A stretch of 64,000 bases of DNA, taken from the NCBI GenBank assembly GCA_013396525.1, contig VWYX01000750.1:124001-188000 (forward strand), in the 5' to 3' direction. Shown here piece after piece: positions 23,676 through 38,700 of this stretch (positions within the stretch are counted from its first letter, which is position 1; the number at the start of each line of letters is the position of its first letter). The notes under the pieces are model-generated. The model did no database searches, was not told the origin of the DNA, and saw only the letters and a program-made list of their open reading frames with translations. Made by a program: the position numbers and the translations under genes. This DNA is from Chaetorhynchus papuensis (Eukaryota > Chordata > Aves > Passeriformes > Rhipiduridae).

Positions 23676-26600
23676 AAGCAACCAACTTTCGCCTGCTCTT
23701 TTAAAATAAGAATATTTTTCTGTTTCAGACAGAGAAAGGAAAGTGGACCCAACGGTATAATATATGGAGATCCTATCGGGCTTCACGTAATACTAAAACT
23801 ATAAACCTGTCTATGCTTTAATTAAACTACTAAAGCAGTTAATCTTTTAACCAGGAAAATTGATGCTCTGAACTGAAAGAATGGAACGGAGTAGGCAAAA
23901 ACCCCATGACCAGTTAAATCCCTCATCTTTAATTATTTAGTATGCCATAGTATTTATGTGAAGTTTATAATCCTTACATGTGAGCTACGACAGTGTGCTG
24001 GGGGCTCAAGCACAGGACACAGCTCTCATGTCCTTCTGGTCTTGCCTTTCAGGCTCTACTTTGCTGTATCCTTCTTCCAGAAGTACTTCCCTTCCTTGGT
24101 GGTATGGAATGCAAAGGTAGCACCCAGGTTGCTGTGGAAACCTTAATTTTGACATCAGCGGAAAGTTTCTGTCTTTAAAATTGCATTAATTTTTCAAAGT
24201 GTAGTTAGTTATTTATAAAAAGACATTTCTTTTGCAGTGTTTGAACAGTTCAGTAGACATTGTAGGAATCTAATTCAGAGTAAGGGTTTCATGCATTTGG
24301 GGATAACGATTGAAGACAAACTACAGAAGGTGACCTCTATAACTATTTACCTTTGATTTTTTGAAGGGCTACATGTTGGTTACTCAATGTGTTTTCATAA
24401 CTAGGTGGACACCTGTGGATTTTCCTTCAGGTTAATGCCATCCCTTAGGGATGTGCATATTGTCTTTGGAAATTGTGACTTGTAACCTGTTGGGGTGCCA
24501 ACAGTGAAAATCTAGAGAATTTTGCCTGTCGTCTGTTTTATATTTGTTACAGTTTTCAGAAACTATTTTGAAAATCAAGCAGGTCTCTAGTTTCTCAAAA
24601 ACAAGGCTCACCTGAAATATTTTTCACAGTTCCAAGGATGCAAGACTGTGATTTCCGGTAATTTCTCAATGTAATTCTTTGTACGGTAGCAGCATGACCC
24701 ATGTCCAAGTCATTAATAGTCACAGAAACAAAATTACTGTGGCATTTTGGAAATGCAAAGATCAGACCTGAAGTGACACAAAGTTCTGATATAAATTCAA
24801 AGGACAATTAGTAAAAATTGTAGTTCTTTTAGATCTCATGGCTACTCTTCAAGAAAACTGAGTTTCATCTCTTCAGTTTGAGAGCAGAAAGAAACAAAAA
24901 CTCAACATCCATGAAAAATAAGACTGGCTTCTTAAATATCAGCAGTTTGTAATTTATAAGATGTTCCATGCATATGTCCAATACCACTCATCTAGGTGGT
25001 ACCCACCCATAGAGCAGCACCCACCTTCGCTAGAAACAGAAGAAACAGGAATCAGAAAAATCTTAGAGGGAAAATATCATGGCTGCGGGAAAAAGGGGAA
25101 CACATTTAAGAGGTGTGCGATAGAAACCTGAATCACAAAGGTGTTTTTAAGGCTAATTCTGCGTGGACACTCACATCCTGTTCAGTGCACGATTGGAGGG
25201 TACGAGCCGTGTCAGCACAAAGTGGCTTTGCAAGCCCCTGTCATGGGTTTGACTGAGCACACTGGTCTGGAAGGCCATGTCACTGTCAGACATATATTCA
25301 CTGGAGGTATGCAAAAAATGAACTCCTCCTCCAATTCACCAAGTTGAGAATGACACATTTCAGCCCATAATAACCGTTATGCTCTAGCACTATGAGAGTG
25401 CAAGTATGATGGGTTCCTATGCACTGGTATATACCTCTCCCACTTTTCCGTGCCTTTGGAAAGAGCTGCCACGGGTGGCCTGGGATATCAGCATCCAAAG
25501 TCTCTGTCACTTTGTTTGAAAGAGATTCACAGAACTCCAAATTTTTCTAAAGTTTTGTGATGACTCCTGACATCTCCCTTTCGTTCCACTGGCCACAGTT
25601 TATTTCTTTCAGAGCTGTGCAGTGTACATGCTCATTGGTGCCACTTGCCACAGGCTGGGAATGTCCTGCAGCGTTGGGTATGTCTGTAATCCATCCATCT
25701 GCATAGCTGGCATCGTGTCTCGTTTGTGTGCCTTCACCAGCTTTATGTGCATCTCCCAGCTTGCAGCCAGGCTGTGTGCATCCTCGGGGAATGCATGAGT
25801 GCATCATCTGTGTTTGCTGTATCTCTAATGCTCCCTGACTGCTTCTCATGTTAACCTAGTTTGAAGCAAATACCACATGTCAACACAAAACCGGTGACTT
25901 GATGTCAAAAATCCGTAAGGACAACATATAATCTCCAAATTCAGTTCTGGACTATAGACTGTGCTGTGAAAATCAGAGGGGTTATATGAAGTTATTGACA
26001 AGTAAGGGCTCTAAATCCCTAATAATGTCCACAGACTGTTGTTGATACTAAGTGAAGTGACATATGTGCTTTATTAACTTTTGCATAATGACAGTCCTCT
26101 GCCACAGTGTGATGTTTCAGTCTTACCTTCTTCTCTGTCATCACATGTTTATGAAATTGCCACGGACATTCTTCCCCTGAATCATATCACAAGCCACCAG
26201 ATGAAAGATTATTTCAGGAAAGACGATTAGGAAAGAAGGATCTTGAATAGTTTATATGAGCATGGACATTGCTGATAGGATTTATTTATATCGAAAATAA
26301 ATTGTCTTTACTTTCTGGAATCTTAGTAAAACAGACTTAAAATGATTGTGCTGTTTTGGTTTAGATAAGCAGGTAACATTTTTTAAAAGCATGGTGGTGT
26401 AATGGGTCCTACATTGAATTTCCCTGTAAGTGATCAAAACCCTGAACAAATTAAATACCATTTTCTGAAGCACTGAAATGTATTTAAATCTCAGAGAATT
26501 CTATTGAACCTAGTGTACATTCTTTTTCCTCCACTCTGTAAGCACAGAATTTGGCTAAAAAACAATCAAATTGTTGAATCAATGGCGATCTGATCTAAGA

Positions 26601-27844
26601 AATTACTCCCTCTCTTGTTCATGGCTTTGGATTCACTAGTGCGTGTCCACTTAGATGCAAGAAGAGATTCATTTGGAATTGATAATTAAGGGAATGTTTT
26701 ATAACCTTGGAGTAGACCTGCCTGGTGGGACAGACTGCACCGCTCCAACAACTGTTACCTGTGATCTTAAGCATTGCCAGTAATTGCCAATAGATGCAGC
26801 TTGAATTGTCTTGTACTTCCTAGGTTTCCAAACCCCCATGAGATTAATTTGATGCCCATGACTGATGCAGGTGAGGGTAGGTGACCTGACTGCTGGTGCC
26901 CACAGATCGCTGCAGTGGTTGGTTTGGTTTTGGGGTTTTTTGGGAAAACTGTAGAAAACTGAAAGGATAACTAAAGAGCAGTGGCAATGTGGCACACAGT
27001 CCATTTCATTCCTATGCATAGAATCTACAAGGGTGGCTGTGTGAGGTGGAAAGATTTCTGAATAATTCCGTGGCATGCCAGACCTATGCCCACAGAGCAC
27101 AGCTAGTCCTGGATAGTGAGTTTTCAAAAGGTTTTCAGAGCCTGGCTGAGACTGAGAACACTGAATTTGCTCTTTAAATATTGAAGGGTCAGAGCTAGGG
27201 ATTTGCTGTGGTTAAATTGTGGTATTTTCTTGAATTGCATTAAATTCAGAAAACTAAATGAGGTTTTCTCAGCAATATACCAATATCAGAATTAATTATG
27301 TAATTTTTTCTAATTGCTTTGCTTATATGAGAAGAATGTTTAATTCAAACTATATATTCTTGAGAGAATCCCCTGAGGCAGCTACTGGCAGGGACCTCTG
27401 CTGAAGACAGTCAGTGTGCACAATAGCACAGGAAATCAGAAAAATCTGTTCAATCACTGTGGTTGTTCAAGGGAGATTTAATAATTTTTCAAAAAATAAC
27501 TAGCGTATTTAGACATACAGGAAAAGCAGTGGAAATTGAGTCTTCTCACACAAGGTGGCAAACACATCAAATAGAAGGAATTGTGTTAAAATGATAAAAA
27601 AAAATTGTCAAAGCTAAGAAAAAAAATTACATGATCTTTAACAAAAGTAGCAACAGTTAATTATTAGCTCATAGGCTGTAATGCCCCTGTCAACATCATT
27701 TTGTAAAACCATTTTCATTCTCCATTTACCTGTTTTCACTTGGTGTGGAAAATGATGCAGCATGAAAAATGACGGAGTAAGAATCCACTGTCAGGTCTCA
27801 AACACCTGTCTGATTCAACCCAGAAACAAAAATTATGTTATATG

Positions 27845-27879
27845 TTTATTTATTTATTTATTTGTTTGTTTATTTATTT
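27845..27879. repeat. (TTTA)n / (TTTG)n microsatellite
   Basis: About nine tetranucleotide units, mostly TTTA with two TTTG units. Confidence 0.9.
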
Positions 27880-30800
27880 GCTGCCCTAGCTACATTGCTG
27901 GGATTTTACCAATGTTATTACCTGCTTTCAGCTACTGCCAGAGCTTCCCCATATCCTCAGTGCTCCTTGGGGCTCTGCAGACAGCTTCCTCTCCCTCCCC
28001 TTCTCTGCTCTCGAAACTTGGGAATGACAAGTTCTCACATTGTGTCCCGAAAGCTATCAAATGCTATTTAGTCAGAGGCCTGGCAGGCTGAGGCAAGAAA
28101 TGTGATTTAAAGCCAAAGCTAAAATCCAGGAAATATCCCCTGGCTATACAATCCCAGTTATATTGTGAAAGAGTACAAGTTTTTTGGGATATCCTTGGCG
28201 GTACCGGCTCCACACAGCTGCTCCTGAACAGGGTGTGCTGAGCCCCTGGCAGTGCTGACAGCTGTTCAAAAGCAAAAATAATCCCTGGAGATTTCAGGGG
28301 AGGATGAAGAACTGTGCAGGTACCAGGACCCATTAAACCATGTGGGTCACCAAACTGCTGGTAATGAGGACTTAGGAGGGCATGTTGGACTCCCTGCACA
28401 GGACAGGTTACACTGCTGGGGTTTGGGGATTTAAGAAGCCACCAGACACATCGCTTTCTGAAACATACAACGTGTGCCCAGTGTCTGAGTTGTCACTGAA
28501 ATACTCACACAGAGCACCTCCAAACGCAGGTCCCATGTCAGGAGCATGAGAGGCCCCCCAAGACGAAACTGTAAGGGGAACAACCTGTGGCAGGTCACTG
28601 TTTGAATGGGGGAGGCAAGGACAGGCTTGGGAAGTCTCAGACCTTGTAGTCTAGTCATCTGTAAGACTTCCCAAGTGTTTGCATGGAAACGAAGTGCTCT
28701 TACTTTTAACTCCACCTGGGAATTACATGTTTTGCTACAGATAAGTAGACTGTTGTAAAACAGATCCATCTTTGAATCCAGTATGTGCAAAGGTTTTATA
28801 GGATCTCAAATTTAAACAGCCATAGCATGTATTCCCCAGGCTTTATCAGATGGGAGCAGATCTACAATCATTCTCATTTGCATGATTCTATATTTTGTAA
28901 ATGCAGATGCTATAAAGCTTTGGTGTTTCTTAAAATCCAGGTGAATTTTCTTCGGATATGCATGATTTGGTGTTTCATAAGCTGAAATATTTGCGTAGTT
29001 GTGTTGTTATAGCCAGGGGTGGTACAAGGATATAAGAAGGCAAAGTATTTACAGGGAAAAGTAATATTATTTATTAGAATATATGACAGAACTGGGGGAA
29101 AAAGTAAGCAAGGTTTCAAACACGTGAGATCTTCCTCAGGGCTATTACAGATGTCATAAGCTTTGAACTATATTTAAACTACTTTGAGGTTAAGTTGATT
29201 ACGTTAATAGTTAGATGTTGTAAAGGAAAAAAGTCCTTGGTACTTGAAGTCTAGAGGTGTCTCTTAGATAAGTGGAAGTTGAAAAAGGCATTAGTTCATC
29301 TAGGACAAAGAAGGAATAGTAATAACCAGCTGTGAAACAGCAAGGGTCTAGCTGGGAGTGAGCAAAATTGTTATGTGCCATAAAGTCACCTTCCTCTCTG
29401 AGTCAGTAATTTTAAGTGTCCACTTGAGTTATGAATTTCAGTTCCCAGACTCAGCTTTTGAGGATATTTTTTAAGACTTTTGTGGGGCCAAGGACTGAGA
29501 AGTCAGAGATGGAGTGGCTATCCTGTGAAAACAGATTTCCCACTGACAAGTTGGTATTTCTGTCCTCTGAGGAGCTAGAGCATCCTCGTTCTAGTCTAGT
29601 ATAGTTCATTTTTGGGACTGTGTATAGTGCATTGGGTAGAAGGAAGCAAATGCAGGCCTGTAGGATGCCCAGACTGTTAGGTTTCTGGTGTGAGAAGCAG
29701 TTACTGAAAGGGTCTCCATCATGCTGAGGACACTGACAGATTTGAGGTTTAGGGGGTCTCTTACGTGGTGCTGCATTTTGACCTGCAAGGCATTTGTTTC
29801 TGATGTTAAGATTGACAAGTAGAGGGGGTTGCCTGATCGCCAAGAAAGGCAGTAGTACGAAAAGTTAATTTAATTTATGATTGTCCCAACTGTTTGTTGA
29901 TTTCCCCCCTCCCTCCTTTCCAGGATGTTTTGTGATGAATAAAAGTACATAACCACTGGGGTTTACATTTTGTATTTTGTTATATATATACACTGTCCAG
30001 GCCCCTAAACACAAGTCCTTGTTGAGGGTAGAAGCAGTTCTTTTCAGAAAATTTAGATTGATGAGGTGCATGTTGCCAGTGTCCTCAGGGCACATCAAGC
30101 TTGATATAACCATGACTGGTTTGGTGTATTTGCAATGCCTGTTGGATTTGTGGAGGCTGGACTGCGAAAGGTTTAATCATTTGATTTTGGGGTAAAACTG
30201 ACCCAGATGCAAAACCATATCCATAGTTGGATTAGAAAGGAGCAGAAAGAGGATTTGGAACAGCTGCCTCACCTACAGTATTTGTAAATGACAATGTAAG
30301 AAAGTCTGAGAAAGAGCGGGGAAAGAGCCTTATTTCTTAAGCCCCACACCTTTTGGTTACCTTTATCAAAAGCTATGTTTGTTTTTTAACCCATCCTTAT
30401 AGTTCAGTTACTTTTGTTTTTTTTTCATCTTGAGAACAATTTTATAGTCCATGAGAGCTGTGTTGTCTGGGCATCCCTTGATTGAGTGAAAACCAGAAGT
30501 GAAGTGGATAAAGTTGAGATCAACGTAGGTGTCACTTCAGATTACAACTTTCAGCTCTGCCTGTAAGGTTCTACAAAGAATAAAATAAAAGTTGAAGGTG
30601 TTTGAAGATGGAATTGAGGGACCTGTTTTGTCAGGGTCACATTTAAGGACAAATGCTGAAGAAAGAGTGTGTCCTGAATTTCAGCAATTTCTCATCTGCT
30701 GTCATACGGGACCAGACCTTCCACTGGTGCTGTCCTGTCAAAGGCTACAGTGGCTCTTCAGTGATTCATCCCACGGTGTCTGCCTACCCCCTTAGTCGCA

Positions 30801-33800
30801 GCACAGCTTCTGCTCTCCCAGAAACATTTCCACTGTGCTTTTTTTTGGAAGACATTTGCTTCTTGCTTTCCCCAACTGTGAACAGCTCACAAGAGGTACC
30901 ACAGGTCCTGCTTCTGTGTGGAGGTTTCCCAAAAACAGTGGTCTCCTAATCAAAATTGCTCCTAACAATGATTCATTTAAACCTAGAGGTTATAACTGAA
31001 AAATAAGACCTGATATTACTTTAAGTATCAGTTGATGGTCTCTCAGTGGGCCAGTGGTACGCCATTTGAGGACAACTTAAACACACCAAAATTGGGAAAG
31101 ATTTATTATTGAGGAAAACCTCTGACTGAAATGAGCCAACTTCTGCCTGTAATGCATGCCCTGAAATTTAAATACATGTCAGCAGCAATACTAAATATAG
31201 CTACTGGCATTACTGTTAGTGTAAGCAGAGCTAGTATTTATAAAACCAATATCCTTTCTGCTATGGTGGGCTAACAGCCTCTGTCTAATTATTAGTATTT
31301 TCAGTTGAGGGAATTTTGATATGATGAATTGCCTATTATTTGATGAAACACTTTGGATGCAATTTAAATTCAGTGTCAGTTCCGCTTCAGTAATAGGCCA
31401 TATTTTCACCATTTTTTAATTTTACCTACTCAGTCTTACAGATTTACTATAAATTATGGAAAGAACAATAAAAACCCAGAAGCTAATCACACCCTGGACT
31501 ATTGCTGCTGGCTAAAGCTGTGTTACTGGTTACAGATTGCATGATATATATGGGAGGAACTAACAGCAGTCGTAGTGCCAAAAATTCTCTATTTAAAAAA
31601 AATAAGTATTTTGCAAATCATTTGTTTTGCTCTGTAAAATGCTCCCTTTTGCATTATACCCAGCTAATATAGTACCTCATGGAGTCCCTGGTTTTGTGTA
31701 GACACAGTGTTCTATTATTTTAGAATTGTATTACTATCTATTATTTTAACAAATATGTTCAAAAACCACATGAGATCCATGTGGCTCATATGGGTCCAGT
31801 TCAGTCCATGAACTTCTGTTTAATTTTTCTTTCCACCTCTGCAAGGGTTGTGGTAATTTTTTCGGAAGCATGTGAATTTAAATAAATTTTTTGAGGTCTT
31901 CCACAGTTTACCAAAGAAGTTAAAATCATTATCCTAAGAGAGTGACTGTGGAGAAAATCATGGTGTGGATATATGTTGATGTTTTCTAAGACTGTAAAGA
32001 GCAGCTGTATTTTGTTGGTAGTAATGCAGGGGGAAGGGAATGGATTGGTTAAACAAGGCATGTGCTGTGGTCAAGTGAAAGAGTTGTTTATTCTCAGTAT
32101 AGCCTAAGACAGAAAAAGATGAGACCAGGCACTAATAGAGGTTTTCTTCATGCTTGTGGTACTTGATTAGTCCTAGAGAGGCTGAAGAAGTGCTGCAGCC
32201 TGTGATGAGACTCCTCAGGGATTTCCATGTTATAATTGCAGTGCCCGAGAGGAGATAAAAGCTGCAATGTCAGGAAAAATAATGCCCTGTGTTTAAATTC
32301 TGTGTTTTACTAATGCAGTTGTAGATTGTGTTATACCTGTGGCTGCAAATGTTTCCTGAAGAAAGCAAGGACTGGGCCCAGTGAAGGGAGGCTGCTGCCA
32401 GATTTCATTGCAAGCTGCAAACAGGAATAACCTGGTCCCAGGGGGCAGCAGCACCCGTCAGCCTTGGAGCAGCACTGCCTTTGAAGGAAAGCCCTAGGAG
32501 GATGTGAGGCTTGAGCATTTAACCTCACATCTGAGAGGCTTTATTTGCCATCTGGCTGCACAATTTGGGCAGTGTTCAGTTTGTCCTGTCTAAGGTAGGA
32601 AAACTGGGGAAAGAGCCACCCCGAGGTATTGCAGCAGCAAGGGAGTTTTGTTGCCCCAAGGGCCAGCACCTGCTGCAGGGAGAGACAGACAGTGGAAGTG
32701 GACCAGGCCAGGCACAGAGTCAGGGAGGAGCCTTGTTGAACCTGGCTGGGGGAAGCAGGAGGGACAAGCAGCTCTTTCTGCCCTGCTCAGCACCACTTGT
32801 GCCCTCTCCCTAGCCATGCTGCAGGCCTGGTGGCTGTCTATTGCCCTCAGCACTTTGCTTTCACAGACAGGCTTTGCATTGCATGTGCCTCGAGCACAAA
32901 TGCTGTCTGAAAGGAGACTGATGGAAGGTGGAGTTTTAGCTTTGAGGTGTGGGAATCTGCCAGCTCGGAGTCAGCTCTGGTTCATTCACTGTCATCAAAG
33001 CAATGACTTTTTAACCTGTTCTAGACTAATTGAACAGAAAACACACTTTCTACACCTTAGACTACTTTCCCCAGCAGAAAATGACTCATTGTCTTATAAT
33101 TTTAGGACTAGAGTGCAGTCAAATTTTTGATGTTATATCCTTAAGAGGAATACACCTTGGTTTGGGACTGCACACCTGTGCTTATTGAACAGGTGCCTGA
33201 CTTGATGAAGGATTATGACTTGATCTTCATTTAATGCCAAAGACTTGGCTCATAGATAAGTATACTTACTTGGCTGTGTCTTCTTTACTGTCTCACAGAT
33301 AGACCATCTTCCAACAACACCCATGCTTTAATTACTAACATGTGTAACAGGCACACTGAGTACAGTGCTGGTGTGAATCAAGTGCGATGTCTGAAGGTTT
33401 AATCGCTTTCTGGAGAAGCATTATTCTACTGCAAAGGTCAATCCAACCTATTAACATACCGACAGGTGCAGGGCAGAAATCTCGTTTTGACAGAATCCAC
33501 AGCAAACTACGGATTTATTCATGCTTCCCTCCTGGTGCTGCTCTCTGCACTTATCTATCCACTGACTCCACGGGCACTGCTCACTGTGAGAAAGGAATCA
33601 CGGCCAAGCACTCAGAGGGGCCAAGGGAAGCACACCACTAGTGTCATGGGCAGCAGCAGCAGGTCAGGCAGTGCTGTCACAGAGGTGGCTGCCTGGGGTG
33701 TACCCAGGAGGACAGGAGCGGGAACAGACAGGGAAATGCTGAAAATCCAGCTAGAGCAGCCAGCAGCATGCTGTCCTGCAGAGGAGTTGTAGATTCTTCC

Positions 33801-35697
33801 ATAGCCACCCTCCCTGTTCCGTACAAGAAGCTGTGGAGCTCAAACAGCCCTGCAAGGAGCAGATGACTGCACGGGCTTGCAGCTCCAGGGCAGCCTGTGT
33901 GTCAGTGCAGCAGTGCTGCTGCTCTCGGGTCACCGCAGCACCGGGCATTGCGGCGGGGCCCTGGGCTGCCCTCCTTTACCCCGGCACCTGCTGCCTCAGC
34001 AAGACATACCAGGTGGTGGAAAAAGTGGCTGCATTTAAGCCTGCAACATTGCACTTCGACCTCAGAGGTCAGGAGACAGAGTGGGATTTTAGGGGTGTTT
34101 GTCTAAGCAGCTGTTGCACCATTTTTTTCAGGAATGTGTTGGATTCACTGGTTCATGTGCACATACAGCCCCACAGCCTGCTGGGCTGTGAAGGAACTGT
34201 GGGGCTGAGTCGGTACAAGGTTACACTTCCAGATGGTGACTGAGATGAGATTATATCCTAGGACCCTTTTGGAAGTCTTGCTCTTACCTTGTGTTTGCTG
34301 TGAGCTTTCCAGCTTCCTTGAAAAACAAATGGATGCTAGTTTTATGTTCCCCTCCTGCTGTTTGAATGACGCTGAGGTGCTGTGGCAGGCAATGAACGGG
34401 TGCTGGGTTCAGGAGGGCTGGCAGAAACTCCCGAGAAGATTTGCTTCCTTTGTTTCTCCATTGTCACAACATTAGCTTTTGTCAGGAACCTGCTTGTTCC
34501 GAGGTTTTAGGTTACTAAATATTGATGATGCCTGCACAGACATTTATGGTGTTTCCAAGCGTCTGAGCTCCTGACTCCCTGCTCTGGAAAGATTGTCACT
34601 GCTTTGAACCTTGCAAACAATTTAGGAAATCAAACAAGAGTGAAAGAGTCATGGCAACAAGTCACTAGACACAAAGGTAGTTGGATCAAAGAGAATGTCT
34701 CACCGACTTTCCTGCCTACGACCTCTCAAAAACACCTCGCTCTTAGATCCTGGCTGCACAGGCGTGTAAATTATTCAAACCAACAAACAAATTAGATACT
34801 GTACATGTCAGAAGAGGAAGACTGGTAACAACGAAAGTCTTAGCTCTGAGATTTGTTTGGGGCAATGGAGGAAAGTGCAGGCAGTAAAATATTTGGTAAA
34901 GATAAAATAGATATCAAGCTAAGCTAATATATACAAATAAAAACCACATGTAACTATGTCCATAAGGACTCAAATGTTGTGCCAGAGTGAATCCCTTTTT
35001 CTGCAGAAGTTGGTGTTGAATTTTCTACCATAGGATTTAATCTCCCAGCTTTTCACAGGTGCAATCTTTGATACTTTTGGAAAGGAGGATGAGGGAGTTA
35101 AATGCTTATGAGTTGGCAGATTGTGGCAGGACCATGGGAAAGCATGAGGCATATCCAGCTGAGTGTGAAGAAGAAACAAAGTTGTACCAGCTAGGCCAAG
35201 GGGACTGTGAGGAGATGTAGGAGGAAATACACTATAGGTGTAGAAAGGCATTCATAGGTCAAAGGGAGTTTCAATAATTTAATAATTAACTAATTAAGCC
35301 CCAATTAACCCTGCACAGCTGGCTGTGTGTTTGCTTTCCAGGCACGTATCCAAACCTCCTCCCTCTGGAGTGTTAAAAGTGTCAGTGCACCTTAATTCCC
35401 ATGGATGGTGGCCAGAAGTGGCACAACAGTCCTGCCACAGGTGACTGATGAGTCCACCAGGTCCAAGTGACAATTTGTTGTGAGGATTTCCCTCGAGATT
35501 CAATTGGAAAAGCCTCTGGGAGCTAGAGGCAGATTGCAGCTCCTTGTCATGGTTGCAGATATTTGATGGCACCATGGTGTTTCCTGCTCTCCAGTTATAG
35601 CAAGGAGTCCTTCAGCTGAATGAAGAAGTGTGAGTGCCTACCTCAAGTGTTGGGGCTCAGTGTTAAGGTATCTGGGTGGCAAATATACGATCTCTAA

Positions 35698-35752
35698 CAT
35701 GGCTGGGATCAAATTAGATGGGCCTGAGGTCCCTTCTAGTCTTAAACATTTG
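35698..35752 (+). mobile_element. Old CR1 3' tail remnant
   Basis: The string AAATTAGATGGGCCTGAGG followed by TCCCTTCTAGTC resembles the CR1 3' UTR (a TTAGATGATC...GGTCCCTTCCA type core). No coding part precedes it and the terminal repeats are not recognisable. It is either an old, strongly decayed copy or a chance match. Confidence 0.45.
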
Positions 35753-38700
35753 CTCAGCAAATTAGGTTTAAGAAAAATGGTGTGTTAAAGACCACAGAAC
35801 TGAACTGCAAAGCAGCATCTCCTGTTCATTTATTTTCTGTTTGTCATTCTGCCATTTTTAGGTTTTAATTCTGGATGGCATGGACTTCTATTGCTTGTCT
35901 GGCTTGACTTTCTGAGTTTTGAGTTGAGTTGTCAGTCTCAGCCTTCATCAGAGACATTTTAAGGTCTTATATTTAACTGCAAATTTGAAACAGTCTCTAC
36001 TTTCTTCAGTTCTAGTTCACAAAAGTATATGATGGCAATTTTTTCTAAAAATTGATTTCTGATTGCATGAAAAGTGAAAATCAATAATTTGCCCCAACTA
36101 ACCTTTTAAATCAAATTGGGTTTCCTAGTACAGTAGCTCTTTTCAGATCATGGTTTGCAGATTGTCTTTGAATGGTCCTTATTTTAAAATAATCCACACC
36201 CCACTTGCAGTTTTCTAACGTAAAGCCTTTTTTGCTGAAAACAGAGACGTTAATGTTTTTTTGGTTAAATTTAAAATATGCAGCCTGAGATTCATGCTAG
36301 TGAGAATACCATCATTAATATTATCACTTTGCAAAGAATGATTCCCTCTTGGAAACCTTATTTTGTTTACTAAATGACCCAGTTTATGAAATGAAACTTT
36401 TTTTCCTTTTCACAAACTGTATGCCTTTCATTGTAAGTTTTTAAAGACTTCTTTAGGTCCCTATGCTTCAGAAAATGTTATACAATTCATGAATTCAGCA
36501 TACAGTGACCTGAAATATTCTTTCCAGTGTCACATCCTCACTGCAACACTCGCTGCTTGCACAGTACATTTTGTACAGTGTAAGCATAAGCCTATGCCCT
36601 CAAACAAACACAAAGGGTCATATCAGATGTCCTGGGCCTTCCAGCAATTTATATTTTTAATATCATACTCTTAATCAGTGCTTAATCATGAGTACATAGA
36701 TCTTAGATGACCTTGAATTACTTCCATTAAAAAATAATACATAGTTTATTAGAGTACATCAACCTCAATGAAATATAAAACAAACTGGTTAATTGTTGGC
36801 TCGGGTTTTTGTGTGTCACTAACAGCTTCTCTGATCGTAGTTCATTCCATAGTTCTTTTTATGTAGTTAATGGTTTGGGTTTTTTCTCATCTGTGTAAGT
36901 TTTCCATGCAGCTGGAGAGAGGAGACAGGTACCTTTTCTGCGGGTAGGAAGGGCACATCCACCTGAGATGGCAGGGTGCTGAGGACAGAAGAAGGAATAC
37001 CTGAGGCCACATCCGTTCCCCTTGGCCTGGCTTCCTATGGAAATGTGTCTCAGGCAGTCATGTGGGTCTGCAGTTGTTGTAGTTCCTTTGAACTCTGAAT
37101 TTGACAGGGGGTTAAGAACTTTTAAATCCCTGCAAATTTCCTGAAAGTGAACATCTGTGTAGAGGGAGGGCTACCCTGTTAGTGTTTGGACAGAGAGAAA
37201 GGCAAAAGTATGAGCTCACATACTGTTAGGCACCAGAGGATCTGCGTGGGACAGGGCCCTCCATAAATATCCCAGCTGTGAGAAAATGCTGTGCTTTACT
37301 CCAGCACTGCAGAAATAGAGATGCAGAAAAACCCCAGTCATCCTCTCCTTTGCTCATGAAATAGCGTCTGTTGTAACTGTAATCACAGACGTGATAGCTG
37401 TAGTTTCAACTTACACATAGAAACTTTCTTCTGATAAGCTGCTTTATTTTTTATTAATACTTATTTTATGCATTTCTCGGTTTGGGAGCAGAAAATGCAT
37501 ATTCATTGAGACTACTATAAGAGGGGAAATTGCTTATTTTATTTTTCAAAGATAAGATCCCTTCAGTCAATCAGATGATTGCAAATGCATGCTTTTTTGT
37601 TTATTTTTTAATCCCATAACATCCAATTAACTAAGTTTAATCTCTTGCATCTAATCATACAATGTATCTTCCTCATGGGTGGAAAGTAATTTGTGCCTTA
37701 CCAAAACACGAAGATAAGTAGCCAGTCATTTCATTCCACCCTTTTTTGTTCTAAAGCATATCTGGTGCTGTTGGTCAACAATTTTATACCTCCCAGTTGA
37801 GATACCAGTCAGACTGGTCAGTCACAAGAGGCCTGTTCTGTACATTGTGCCTACTTTCATAGTTTTTGATTCATAGCTTCTTTCGTAGCTTCATTTTGGT
37901 TATTAACTATTTATAGTTGAGAGAACAGACTTGTTAAATGAAATTGCTTGCTGTGATTTCACCTAATGGTTTCATGCTTTAAAAGAATTAATCCATGAAA
38001 TATCTTAGATTTTGGGAAGAGTGTCTCCTTAGGGTAAAACTCAACTCTTGCGAATTGCATTCGATAACATCAGGGACTTAGAAGTCTTGATAAAACTTCT
38101 GCTTCAGAAGCTTTCTGCCATGGAACAAGCAGACCTTGTTTTGTCAGACAGAATAAGTGATGAAAGATTTTTATTTTTACAGAGAGTAAATTCCTGTAAA
38201 TTTCGTACATCAAGTTACGATATGCTGATATCCTCTGAAGATGTGACATTTTCTCTGAATCTGTAGTACACATGTATGAATAAATGTTAATAAATCTACA
38301 ATGCTAAACTTGTCAAAAATCCTCCAGAATTAGTGGGTTCTCTACGTACTGTCACAGCACAATTGTCCTAATTTTTCTTACCCTGAAATGCACTTATTAC
38401 AGTGGCATTGCTACAGTTGCATACAAACCCAGATGGAGCATCAGTCTGACCCACTGCAACAGATCCTGTATTCTCTTGGAAATGTAGTAATCTGAAGGTC
38501 CAGTCTCAGGTTAGGATCCAGCAGAGCATGTAAGGCAACACCTAATTGTCCCATTTAAACCATTAACTTATCTGGGCATTTCTATCTTAGCATGTGCTGA
38601 ATACCTGAGTATGTCCTGAGTAGGAGGAAGGCCTTCTGGTGGAGGATGGTACTTAGTGCTAGTCAGCTCAGCTTCAAATAGTGGTATCAGCAGCACAAAT

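Larger units (their letters stand above)
19338..35697. other. Long gene-free stretch
   Basis: About 16 kb with no splice-bounded coding segment, RNA gene or mobile element that I can name. Simple repeats inside it are listed separately. A more GC-rich part at about 32560-34250 has overlapping ORFs on both strands (e.g. 32648-33130 and 33833-34243). Their translations are Cys/Leu/Ser/Ala-rich with no domain, as expected from stop-poor GC-rich DNA. Confidence 0.5.

Noticed and set aside
26699..27127. 142-codon minus-strand ORF
   Set aside because: No recognisable family, no splice sites at its ends, and composition like its non-coding surroundings.
32648..33130. 160-codon plus-strand ORF
   Set aside because: GC-rich local composition with overlapping ORFs on both strands, no domain, no splice borders and no recognisable similarity.
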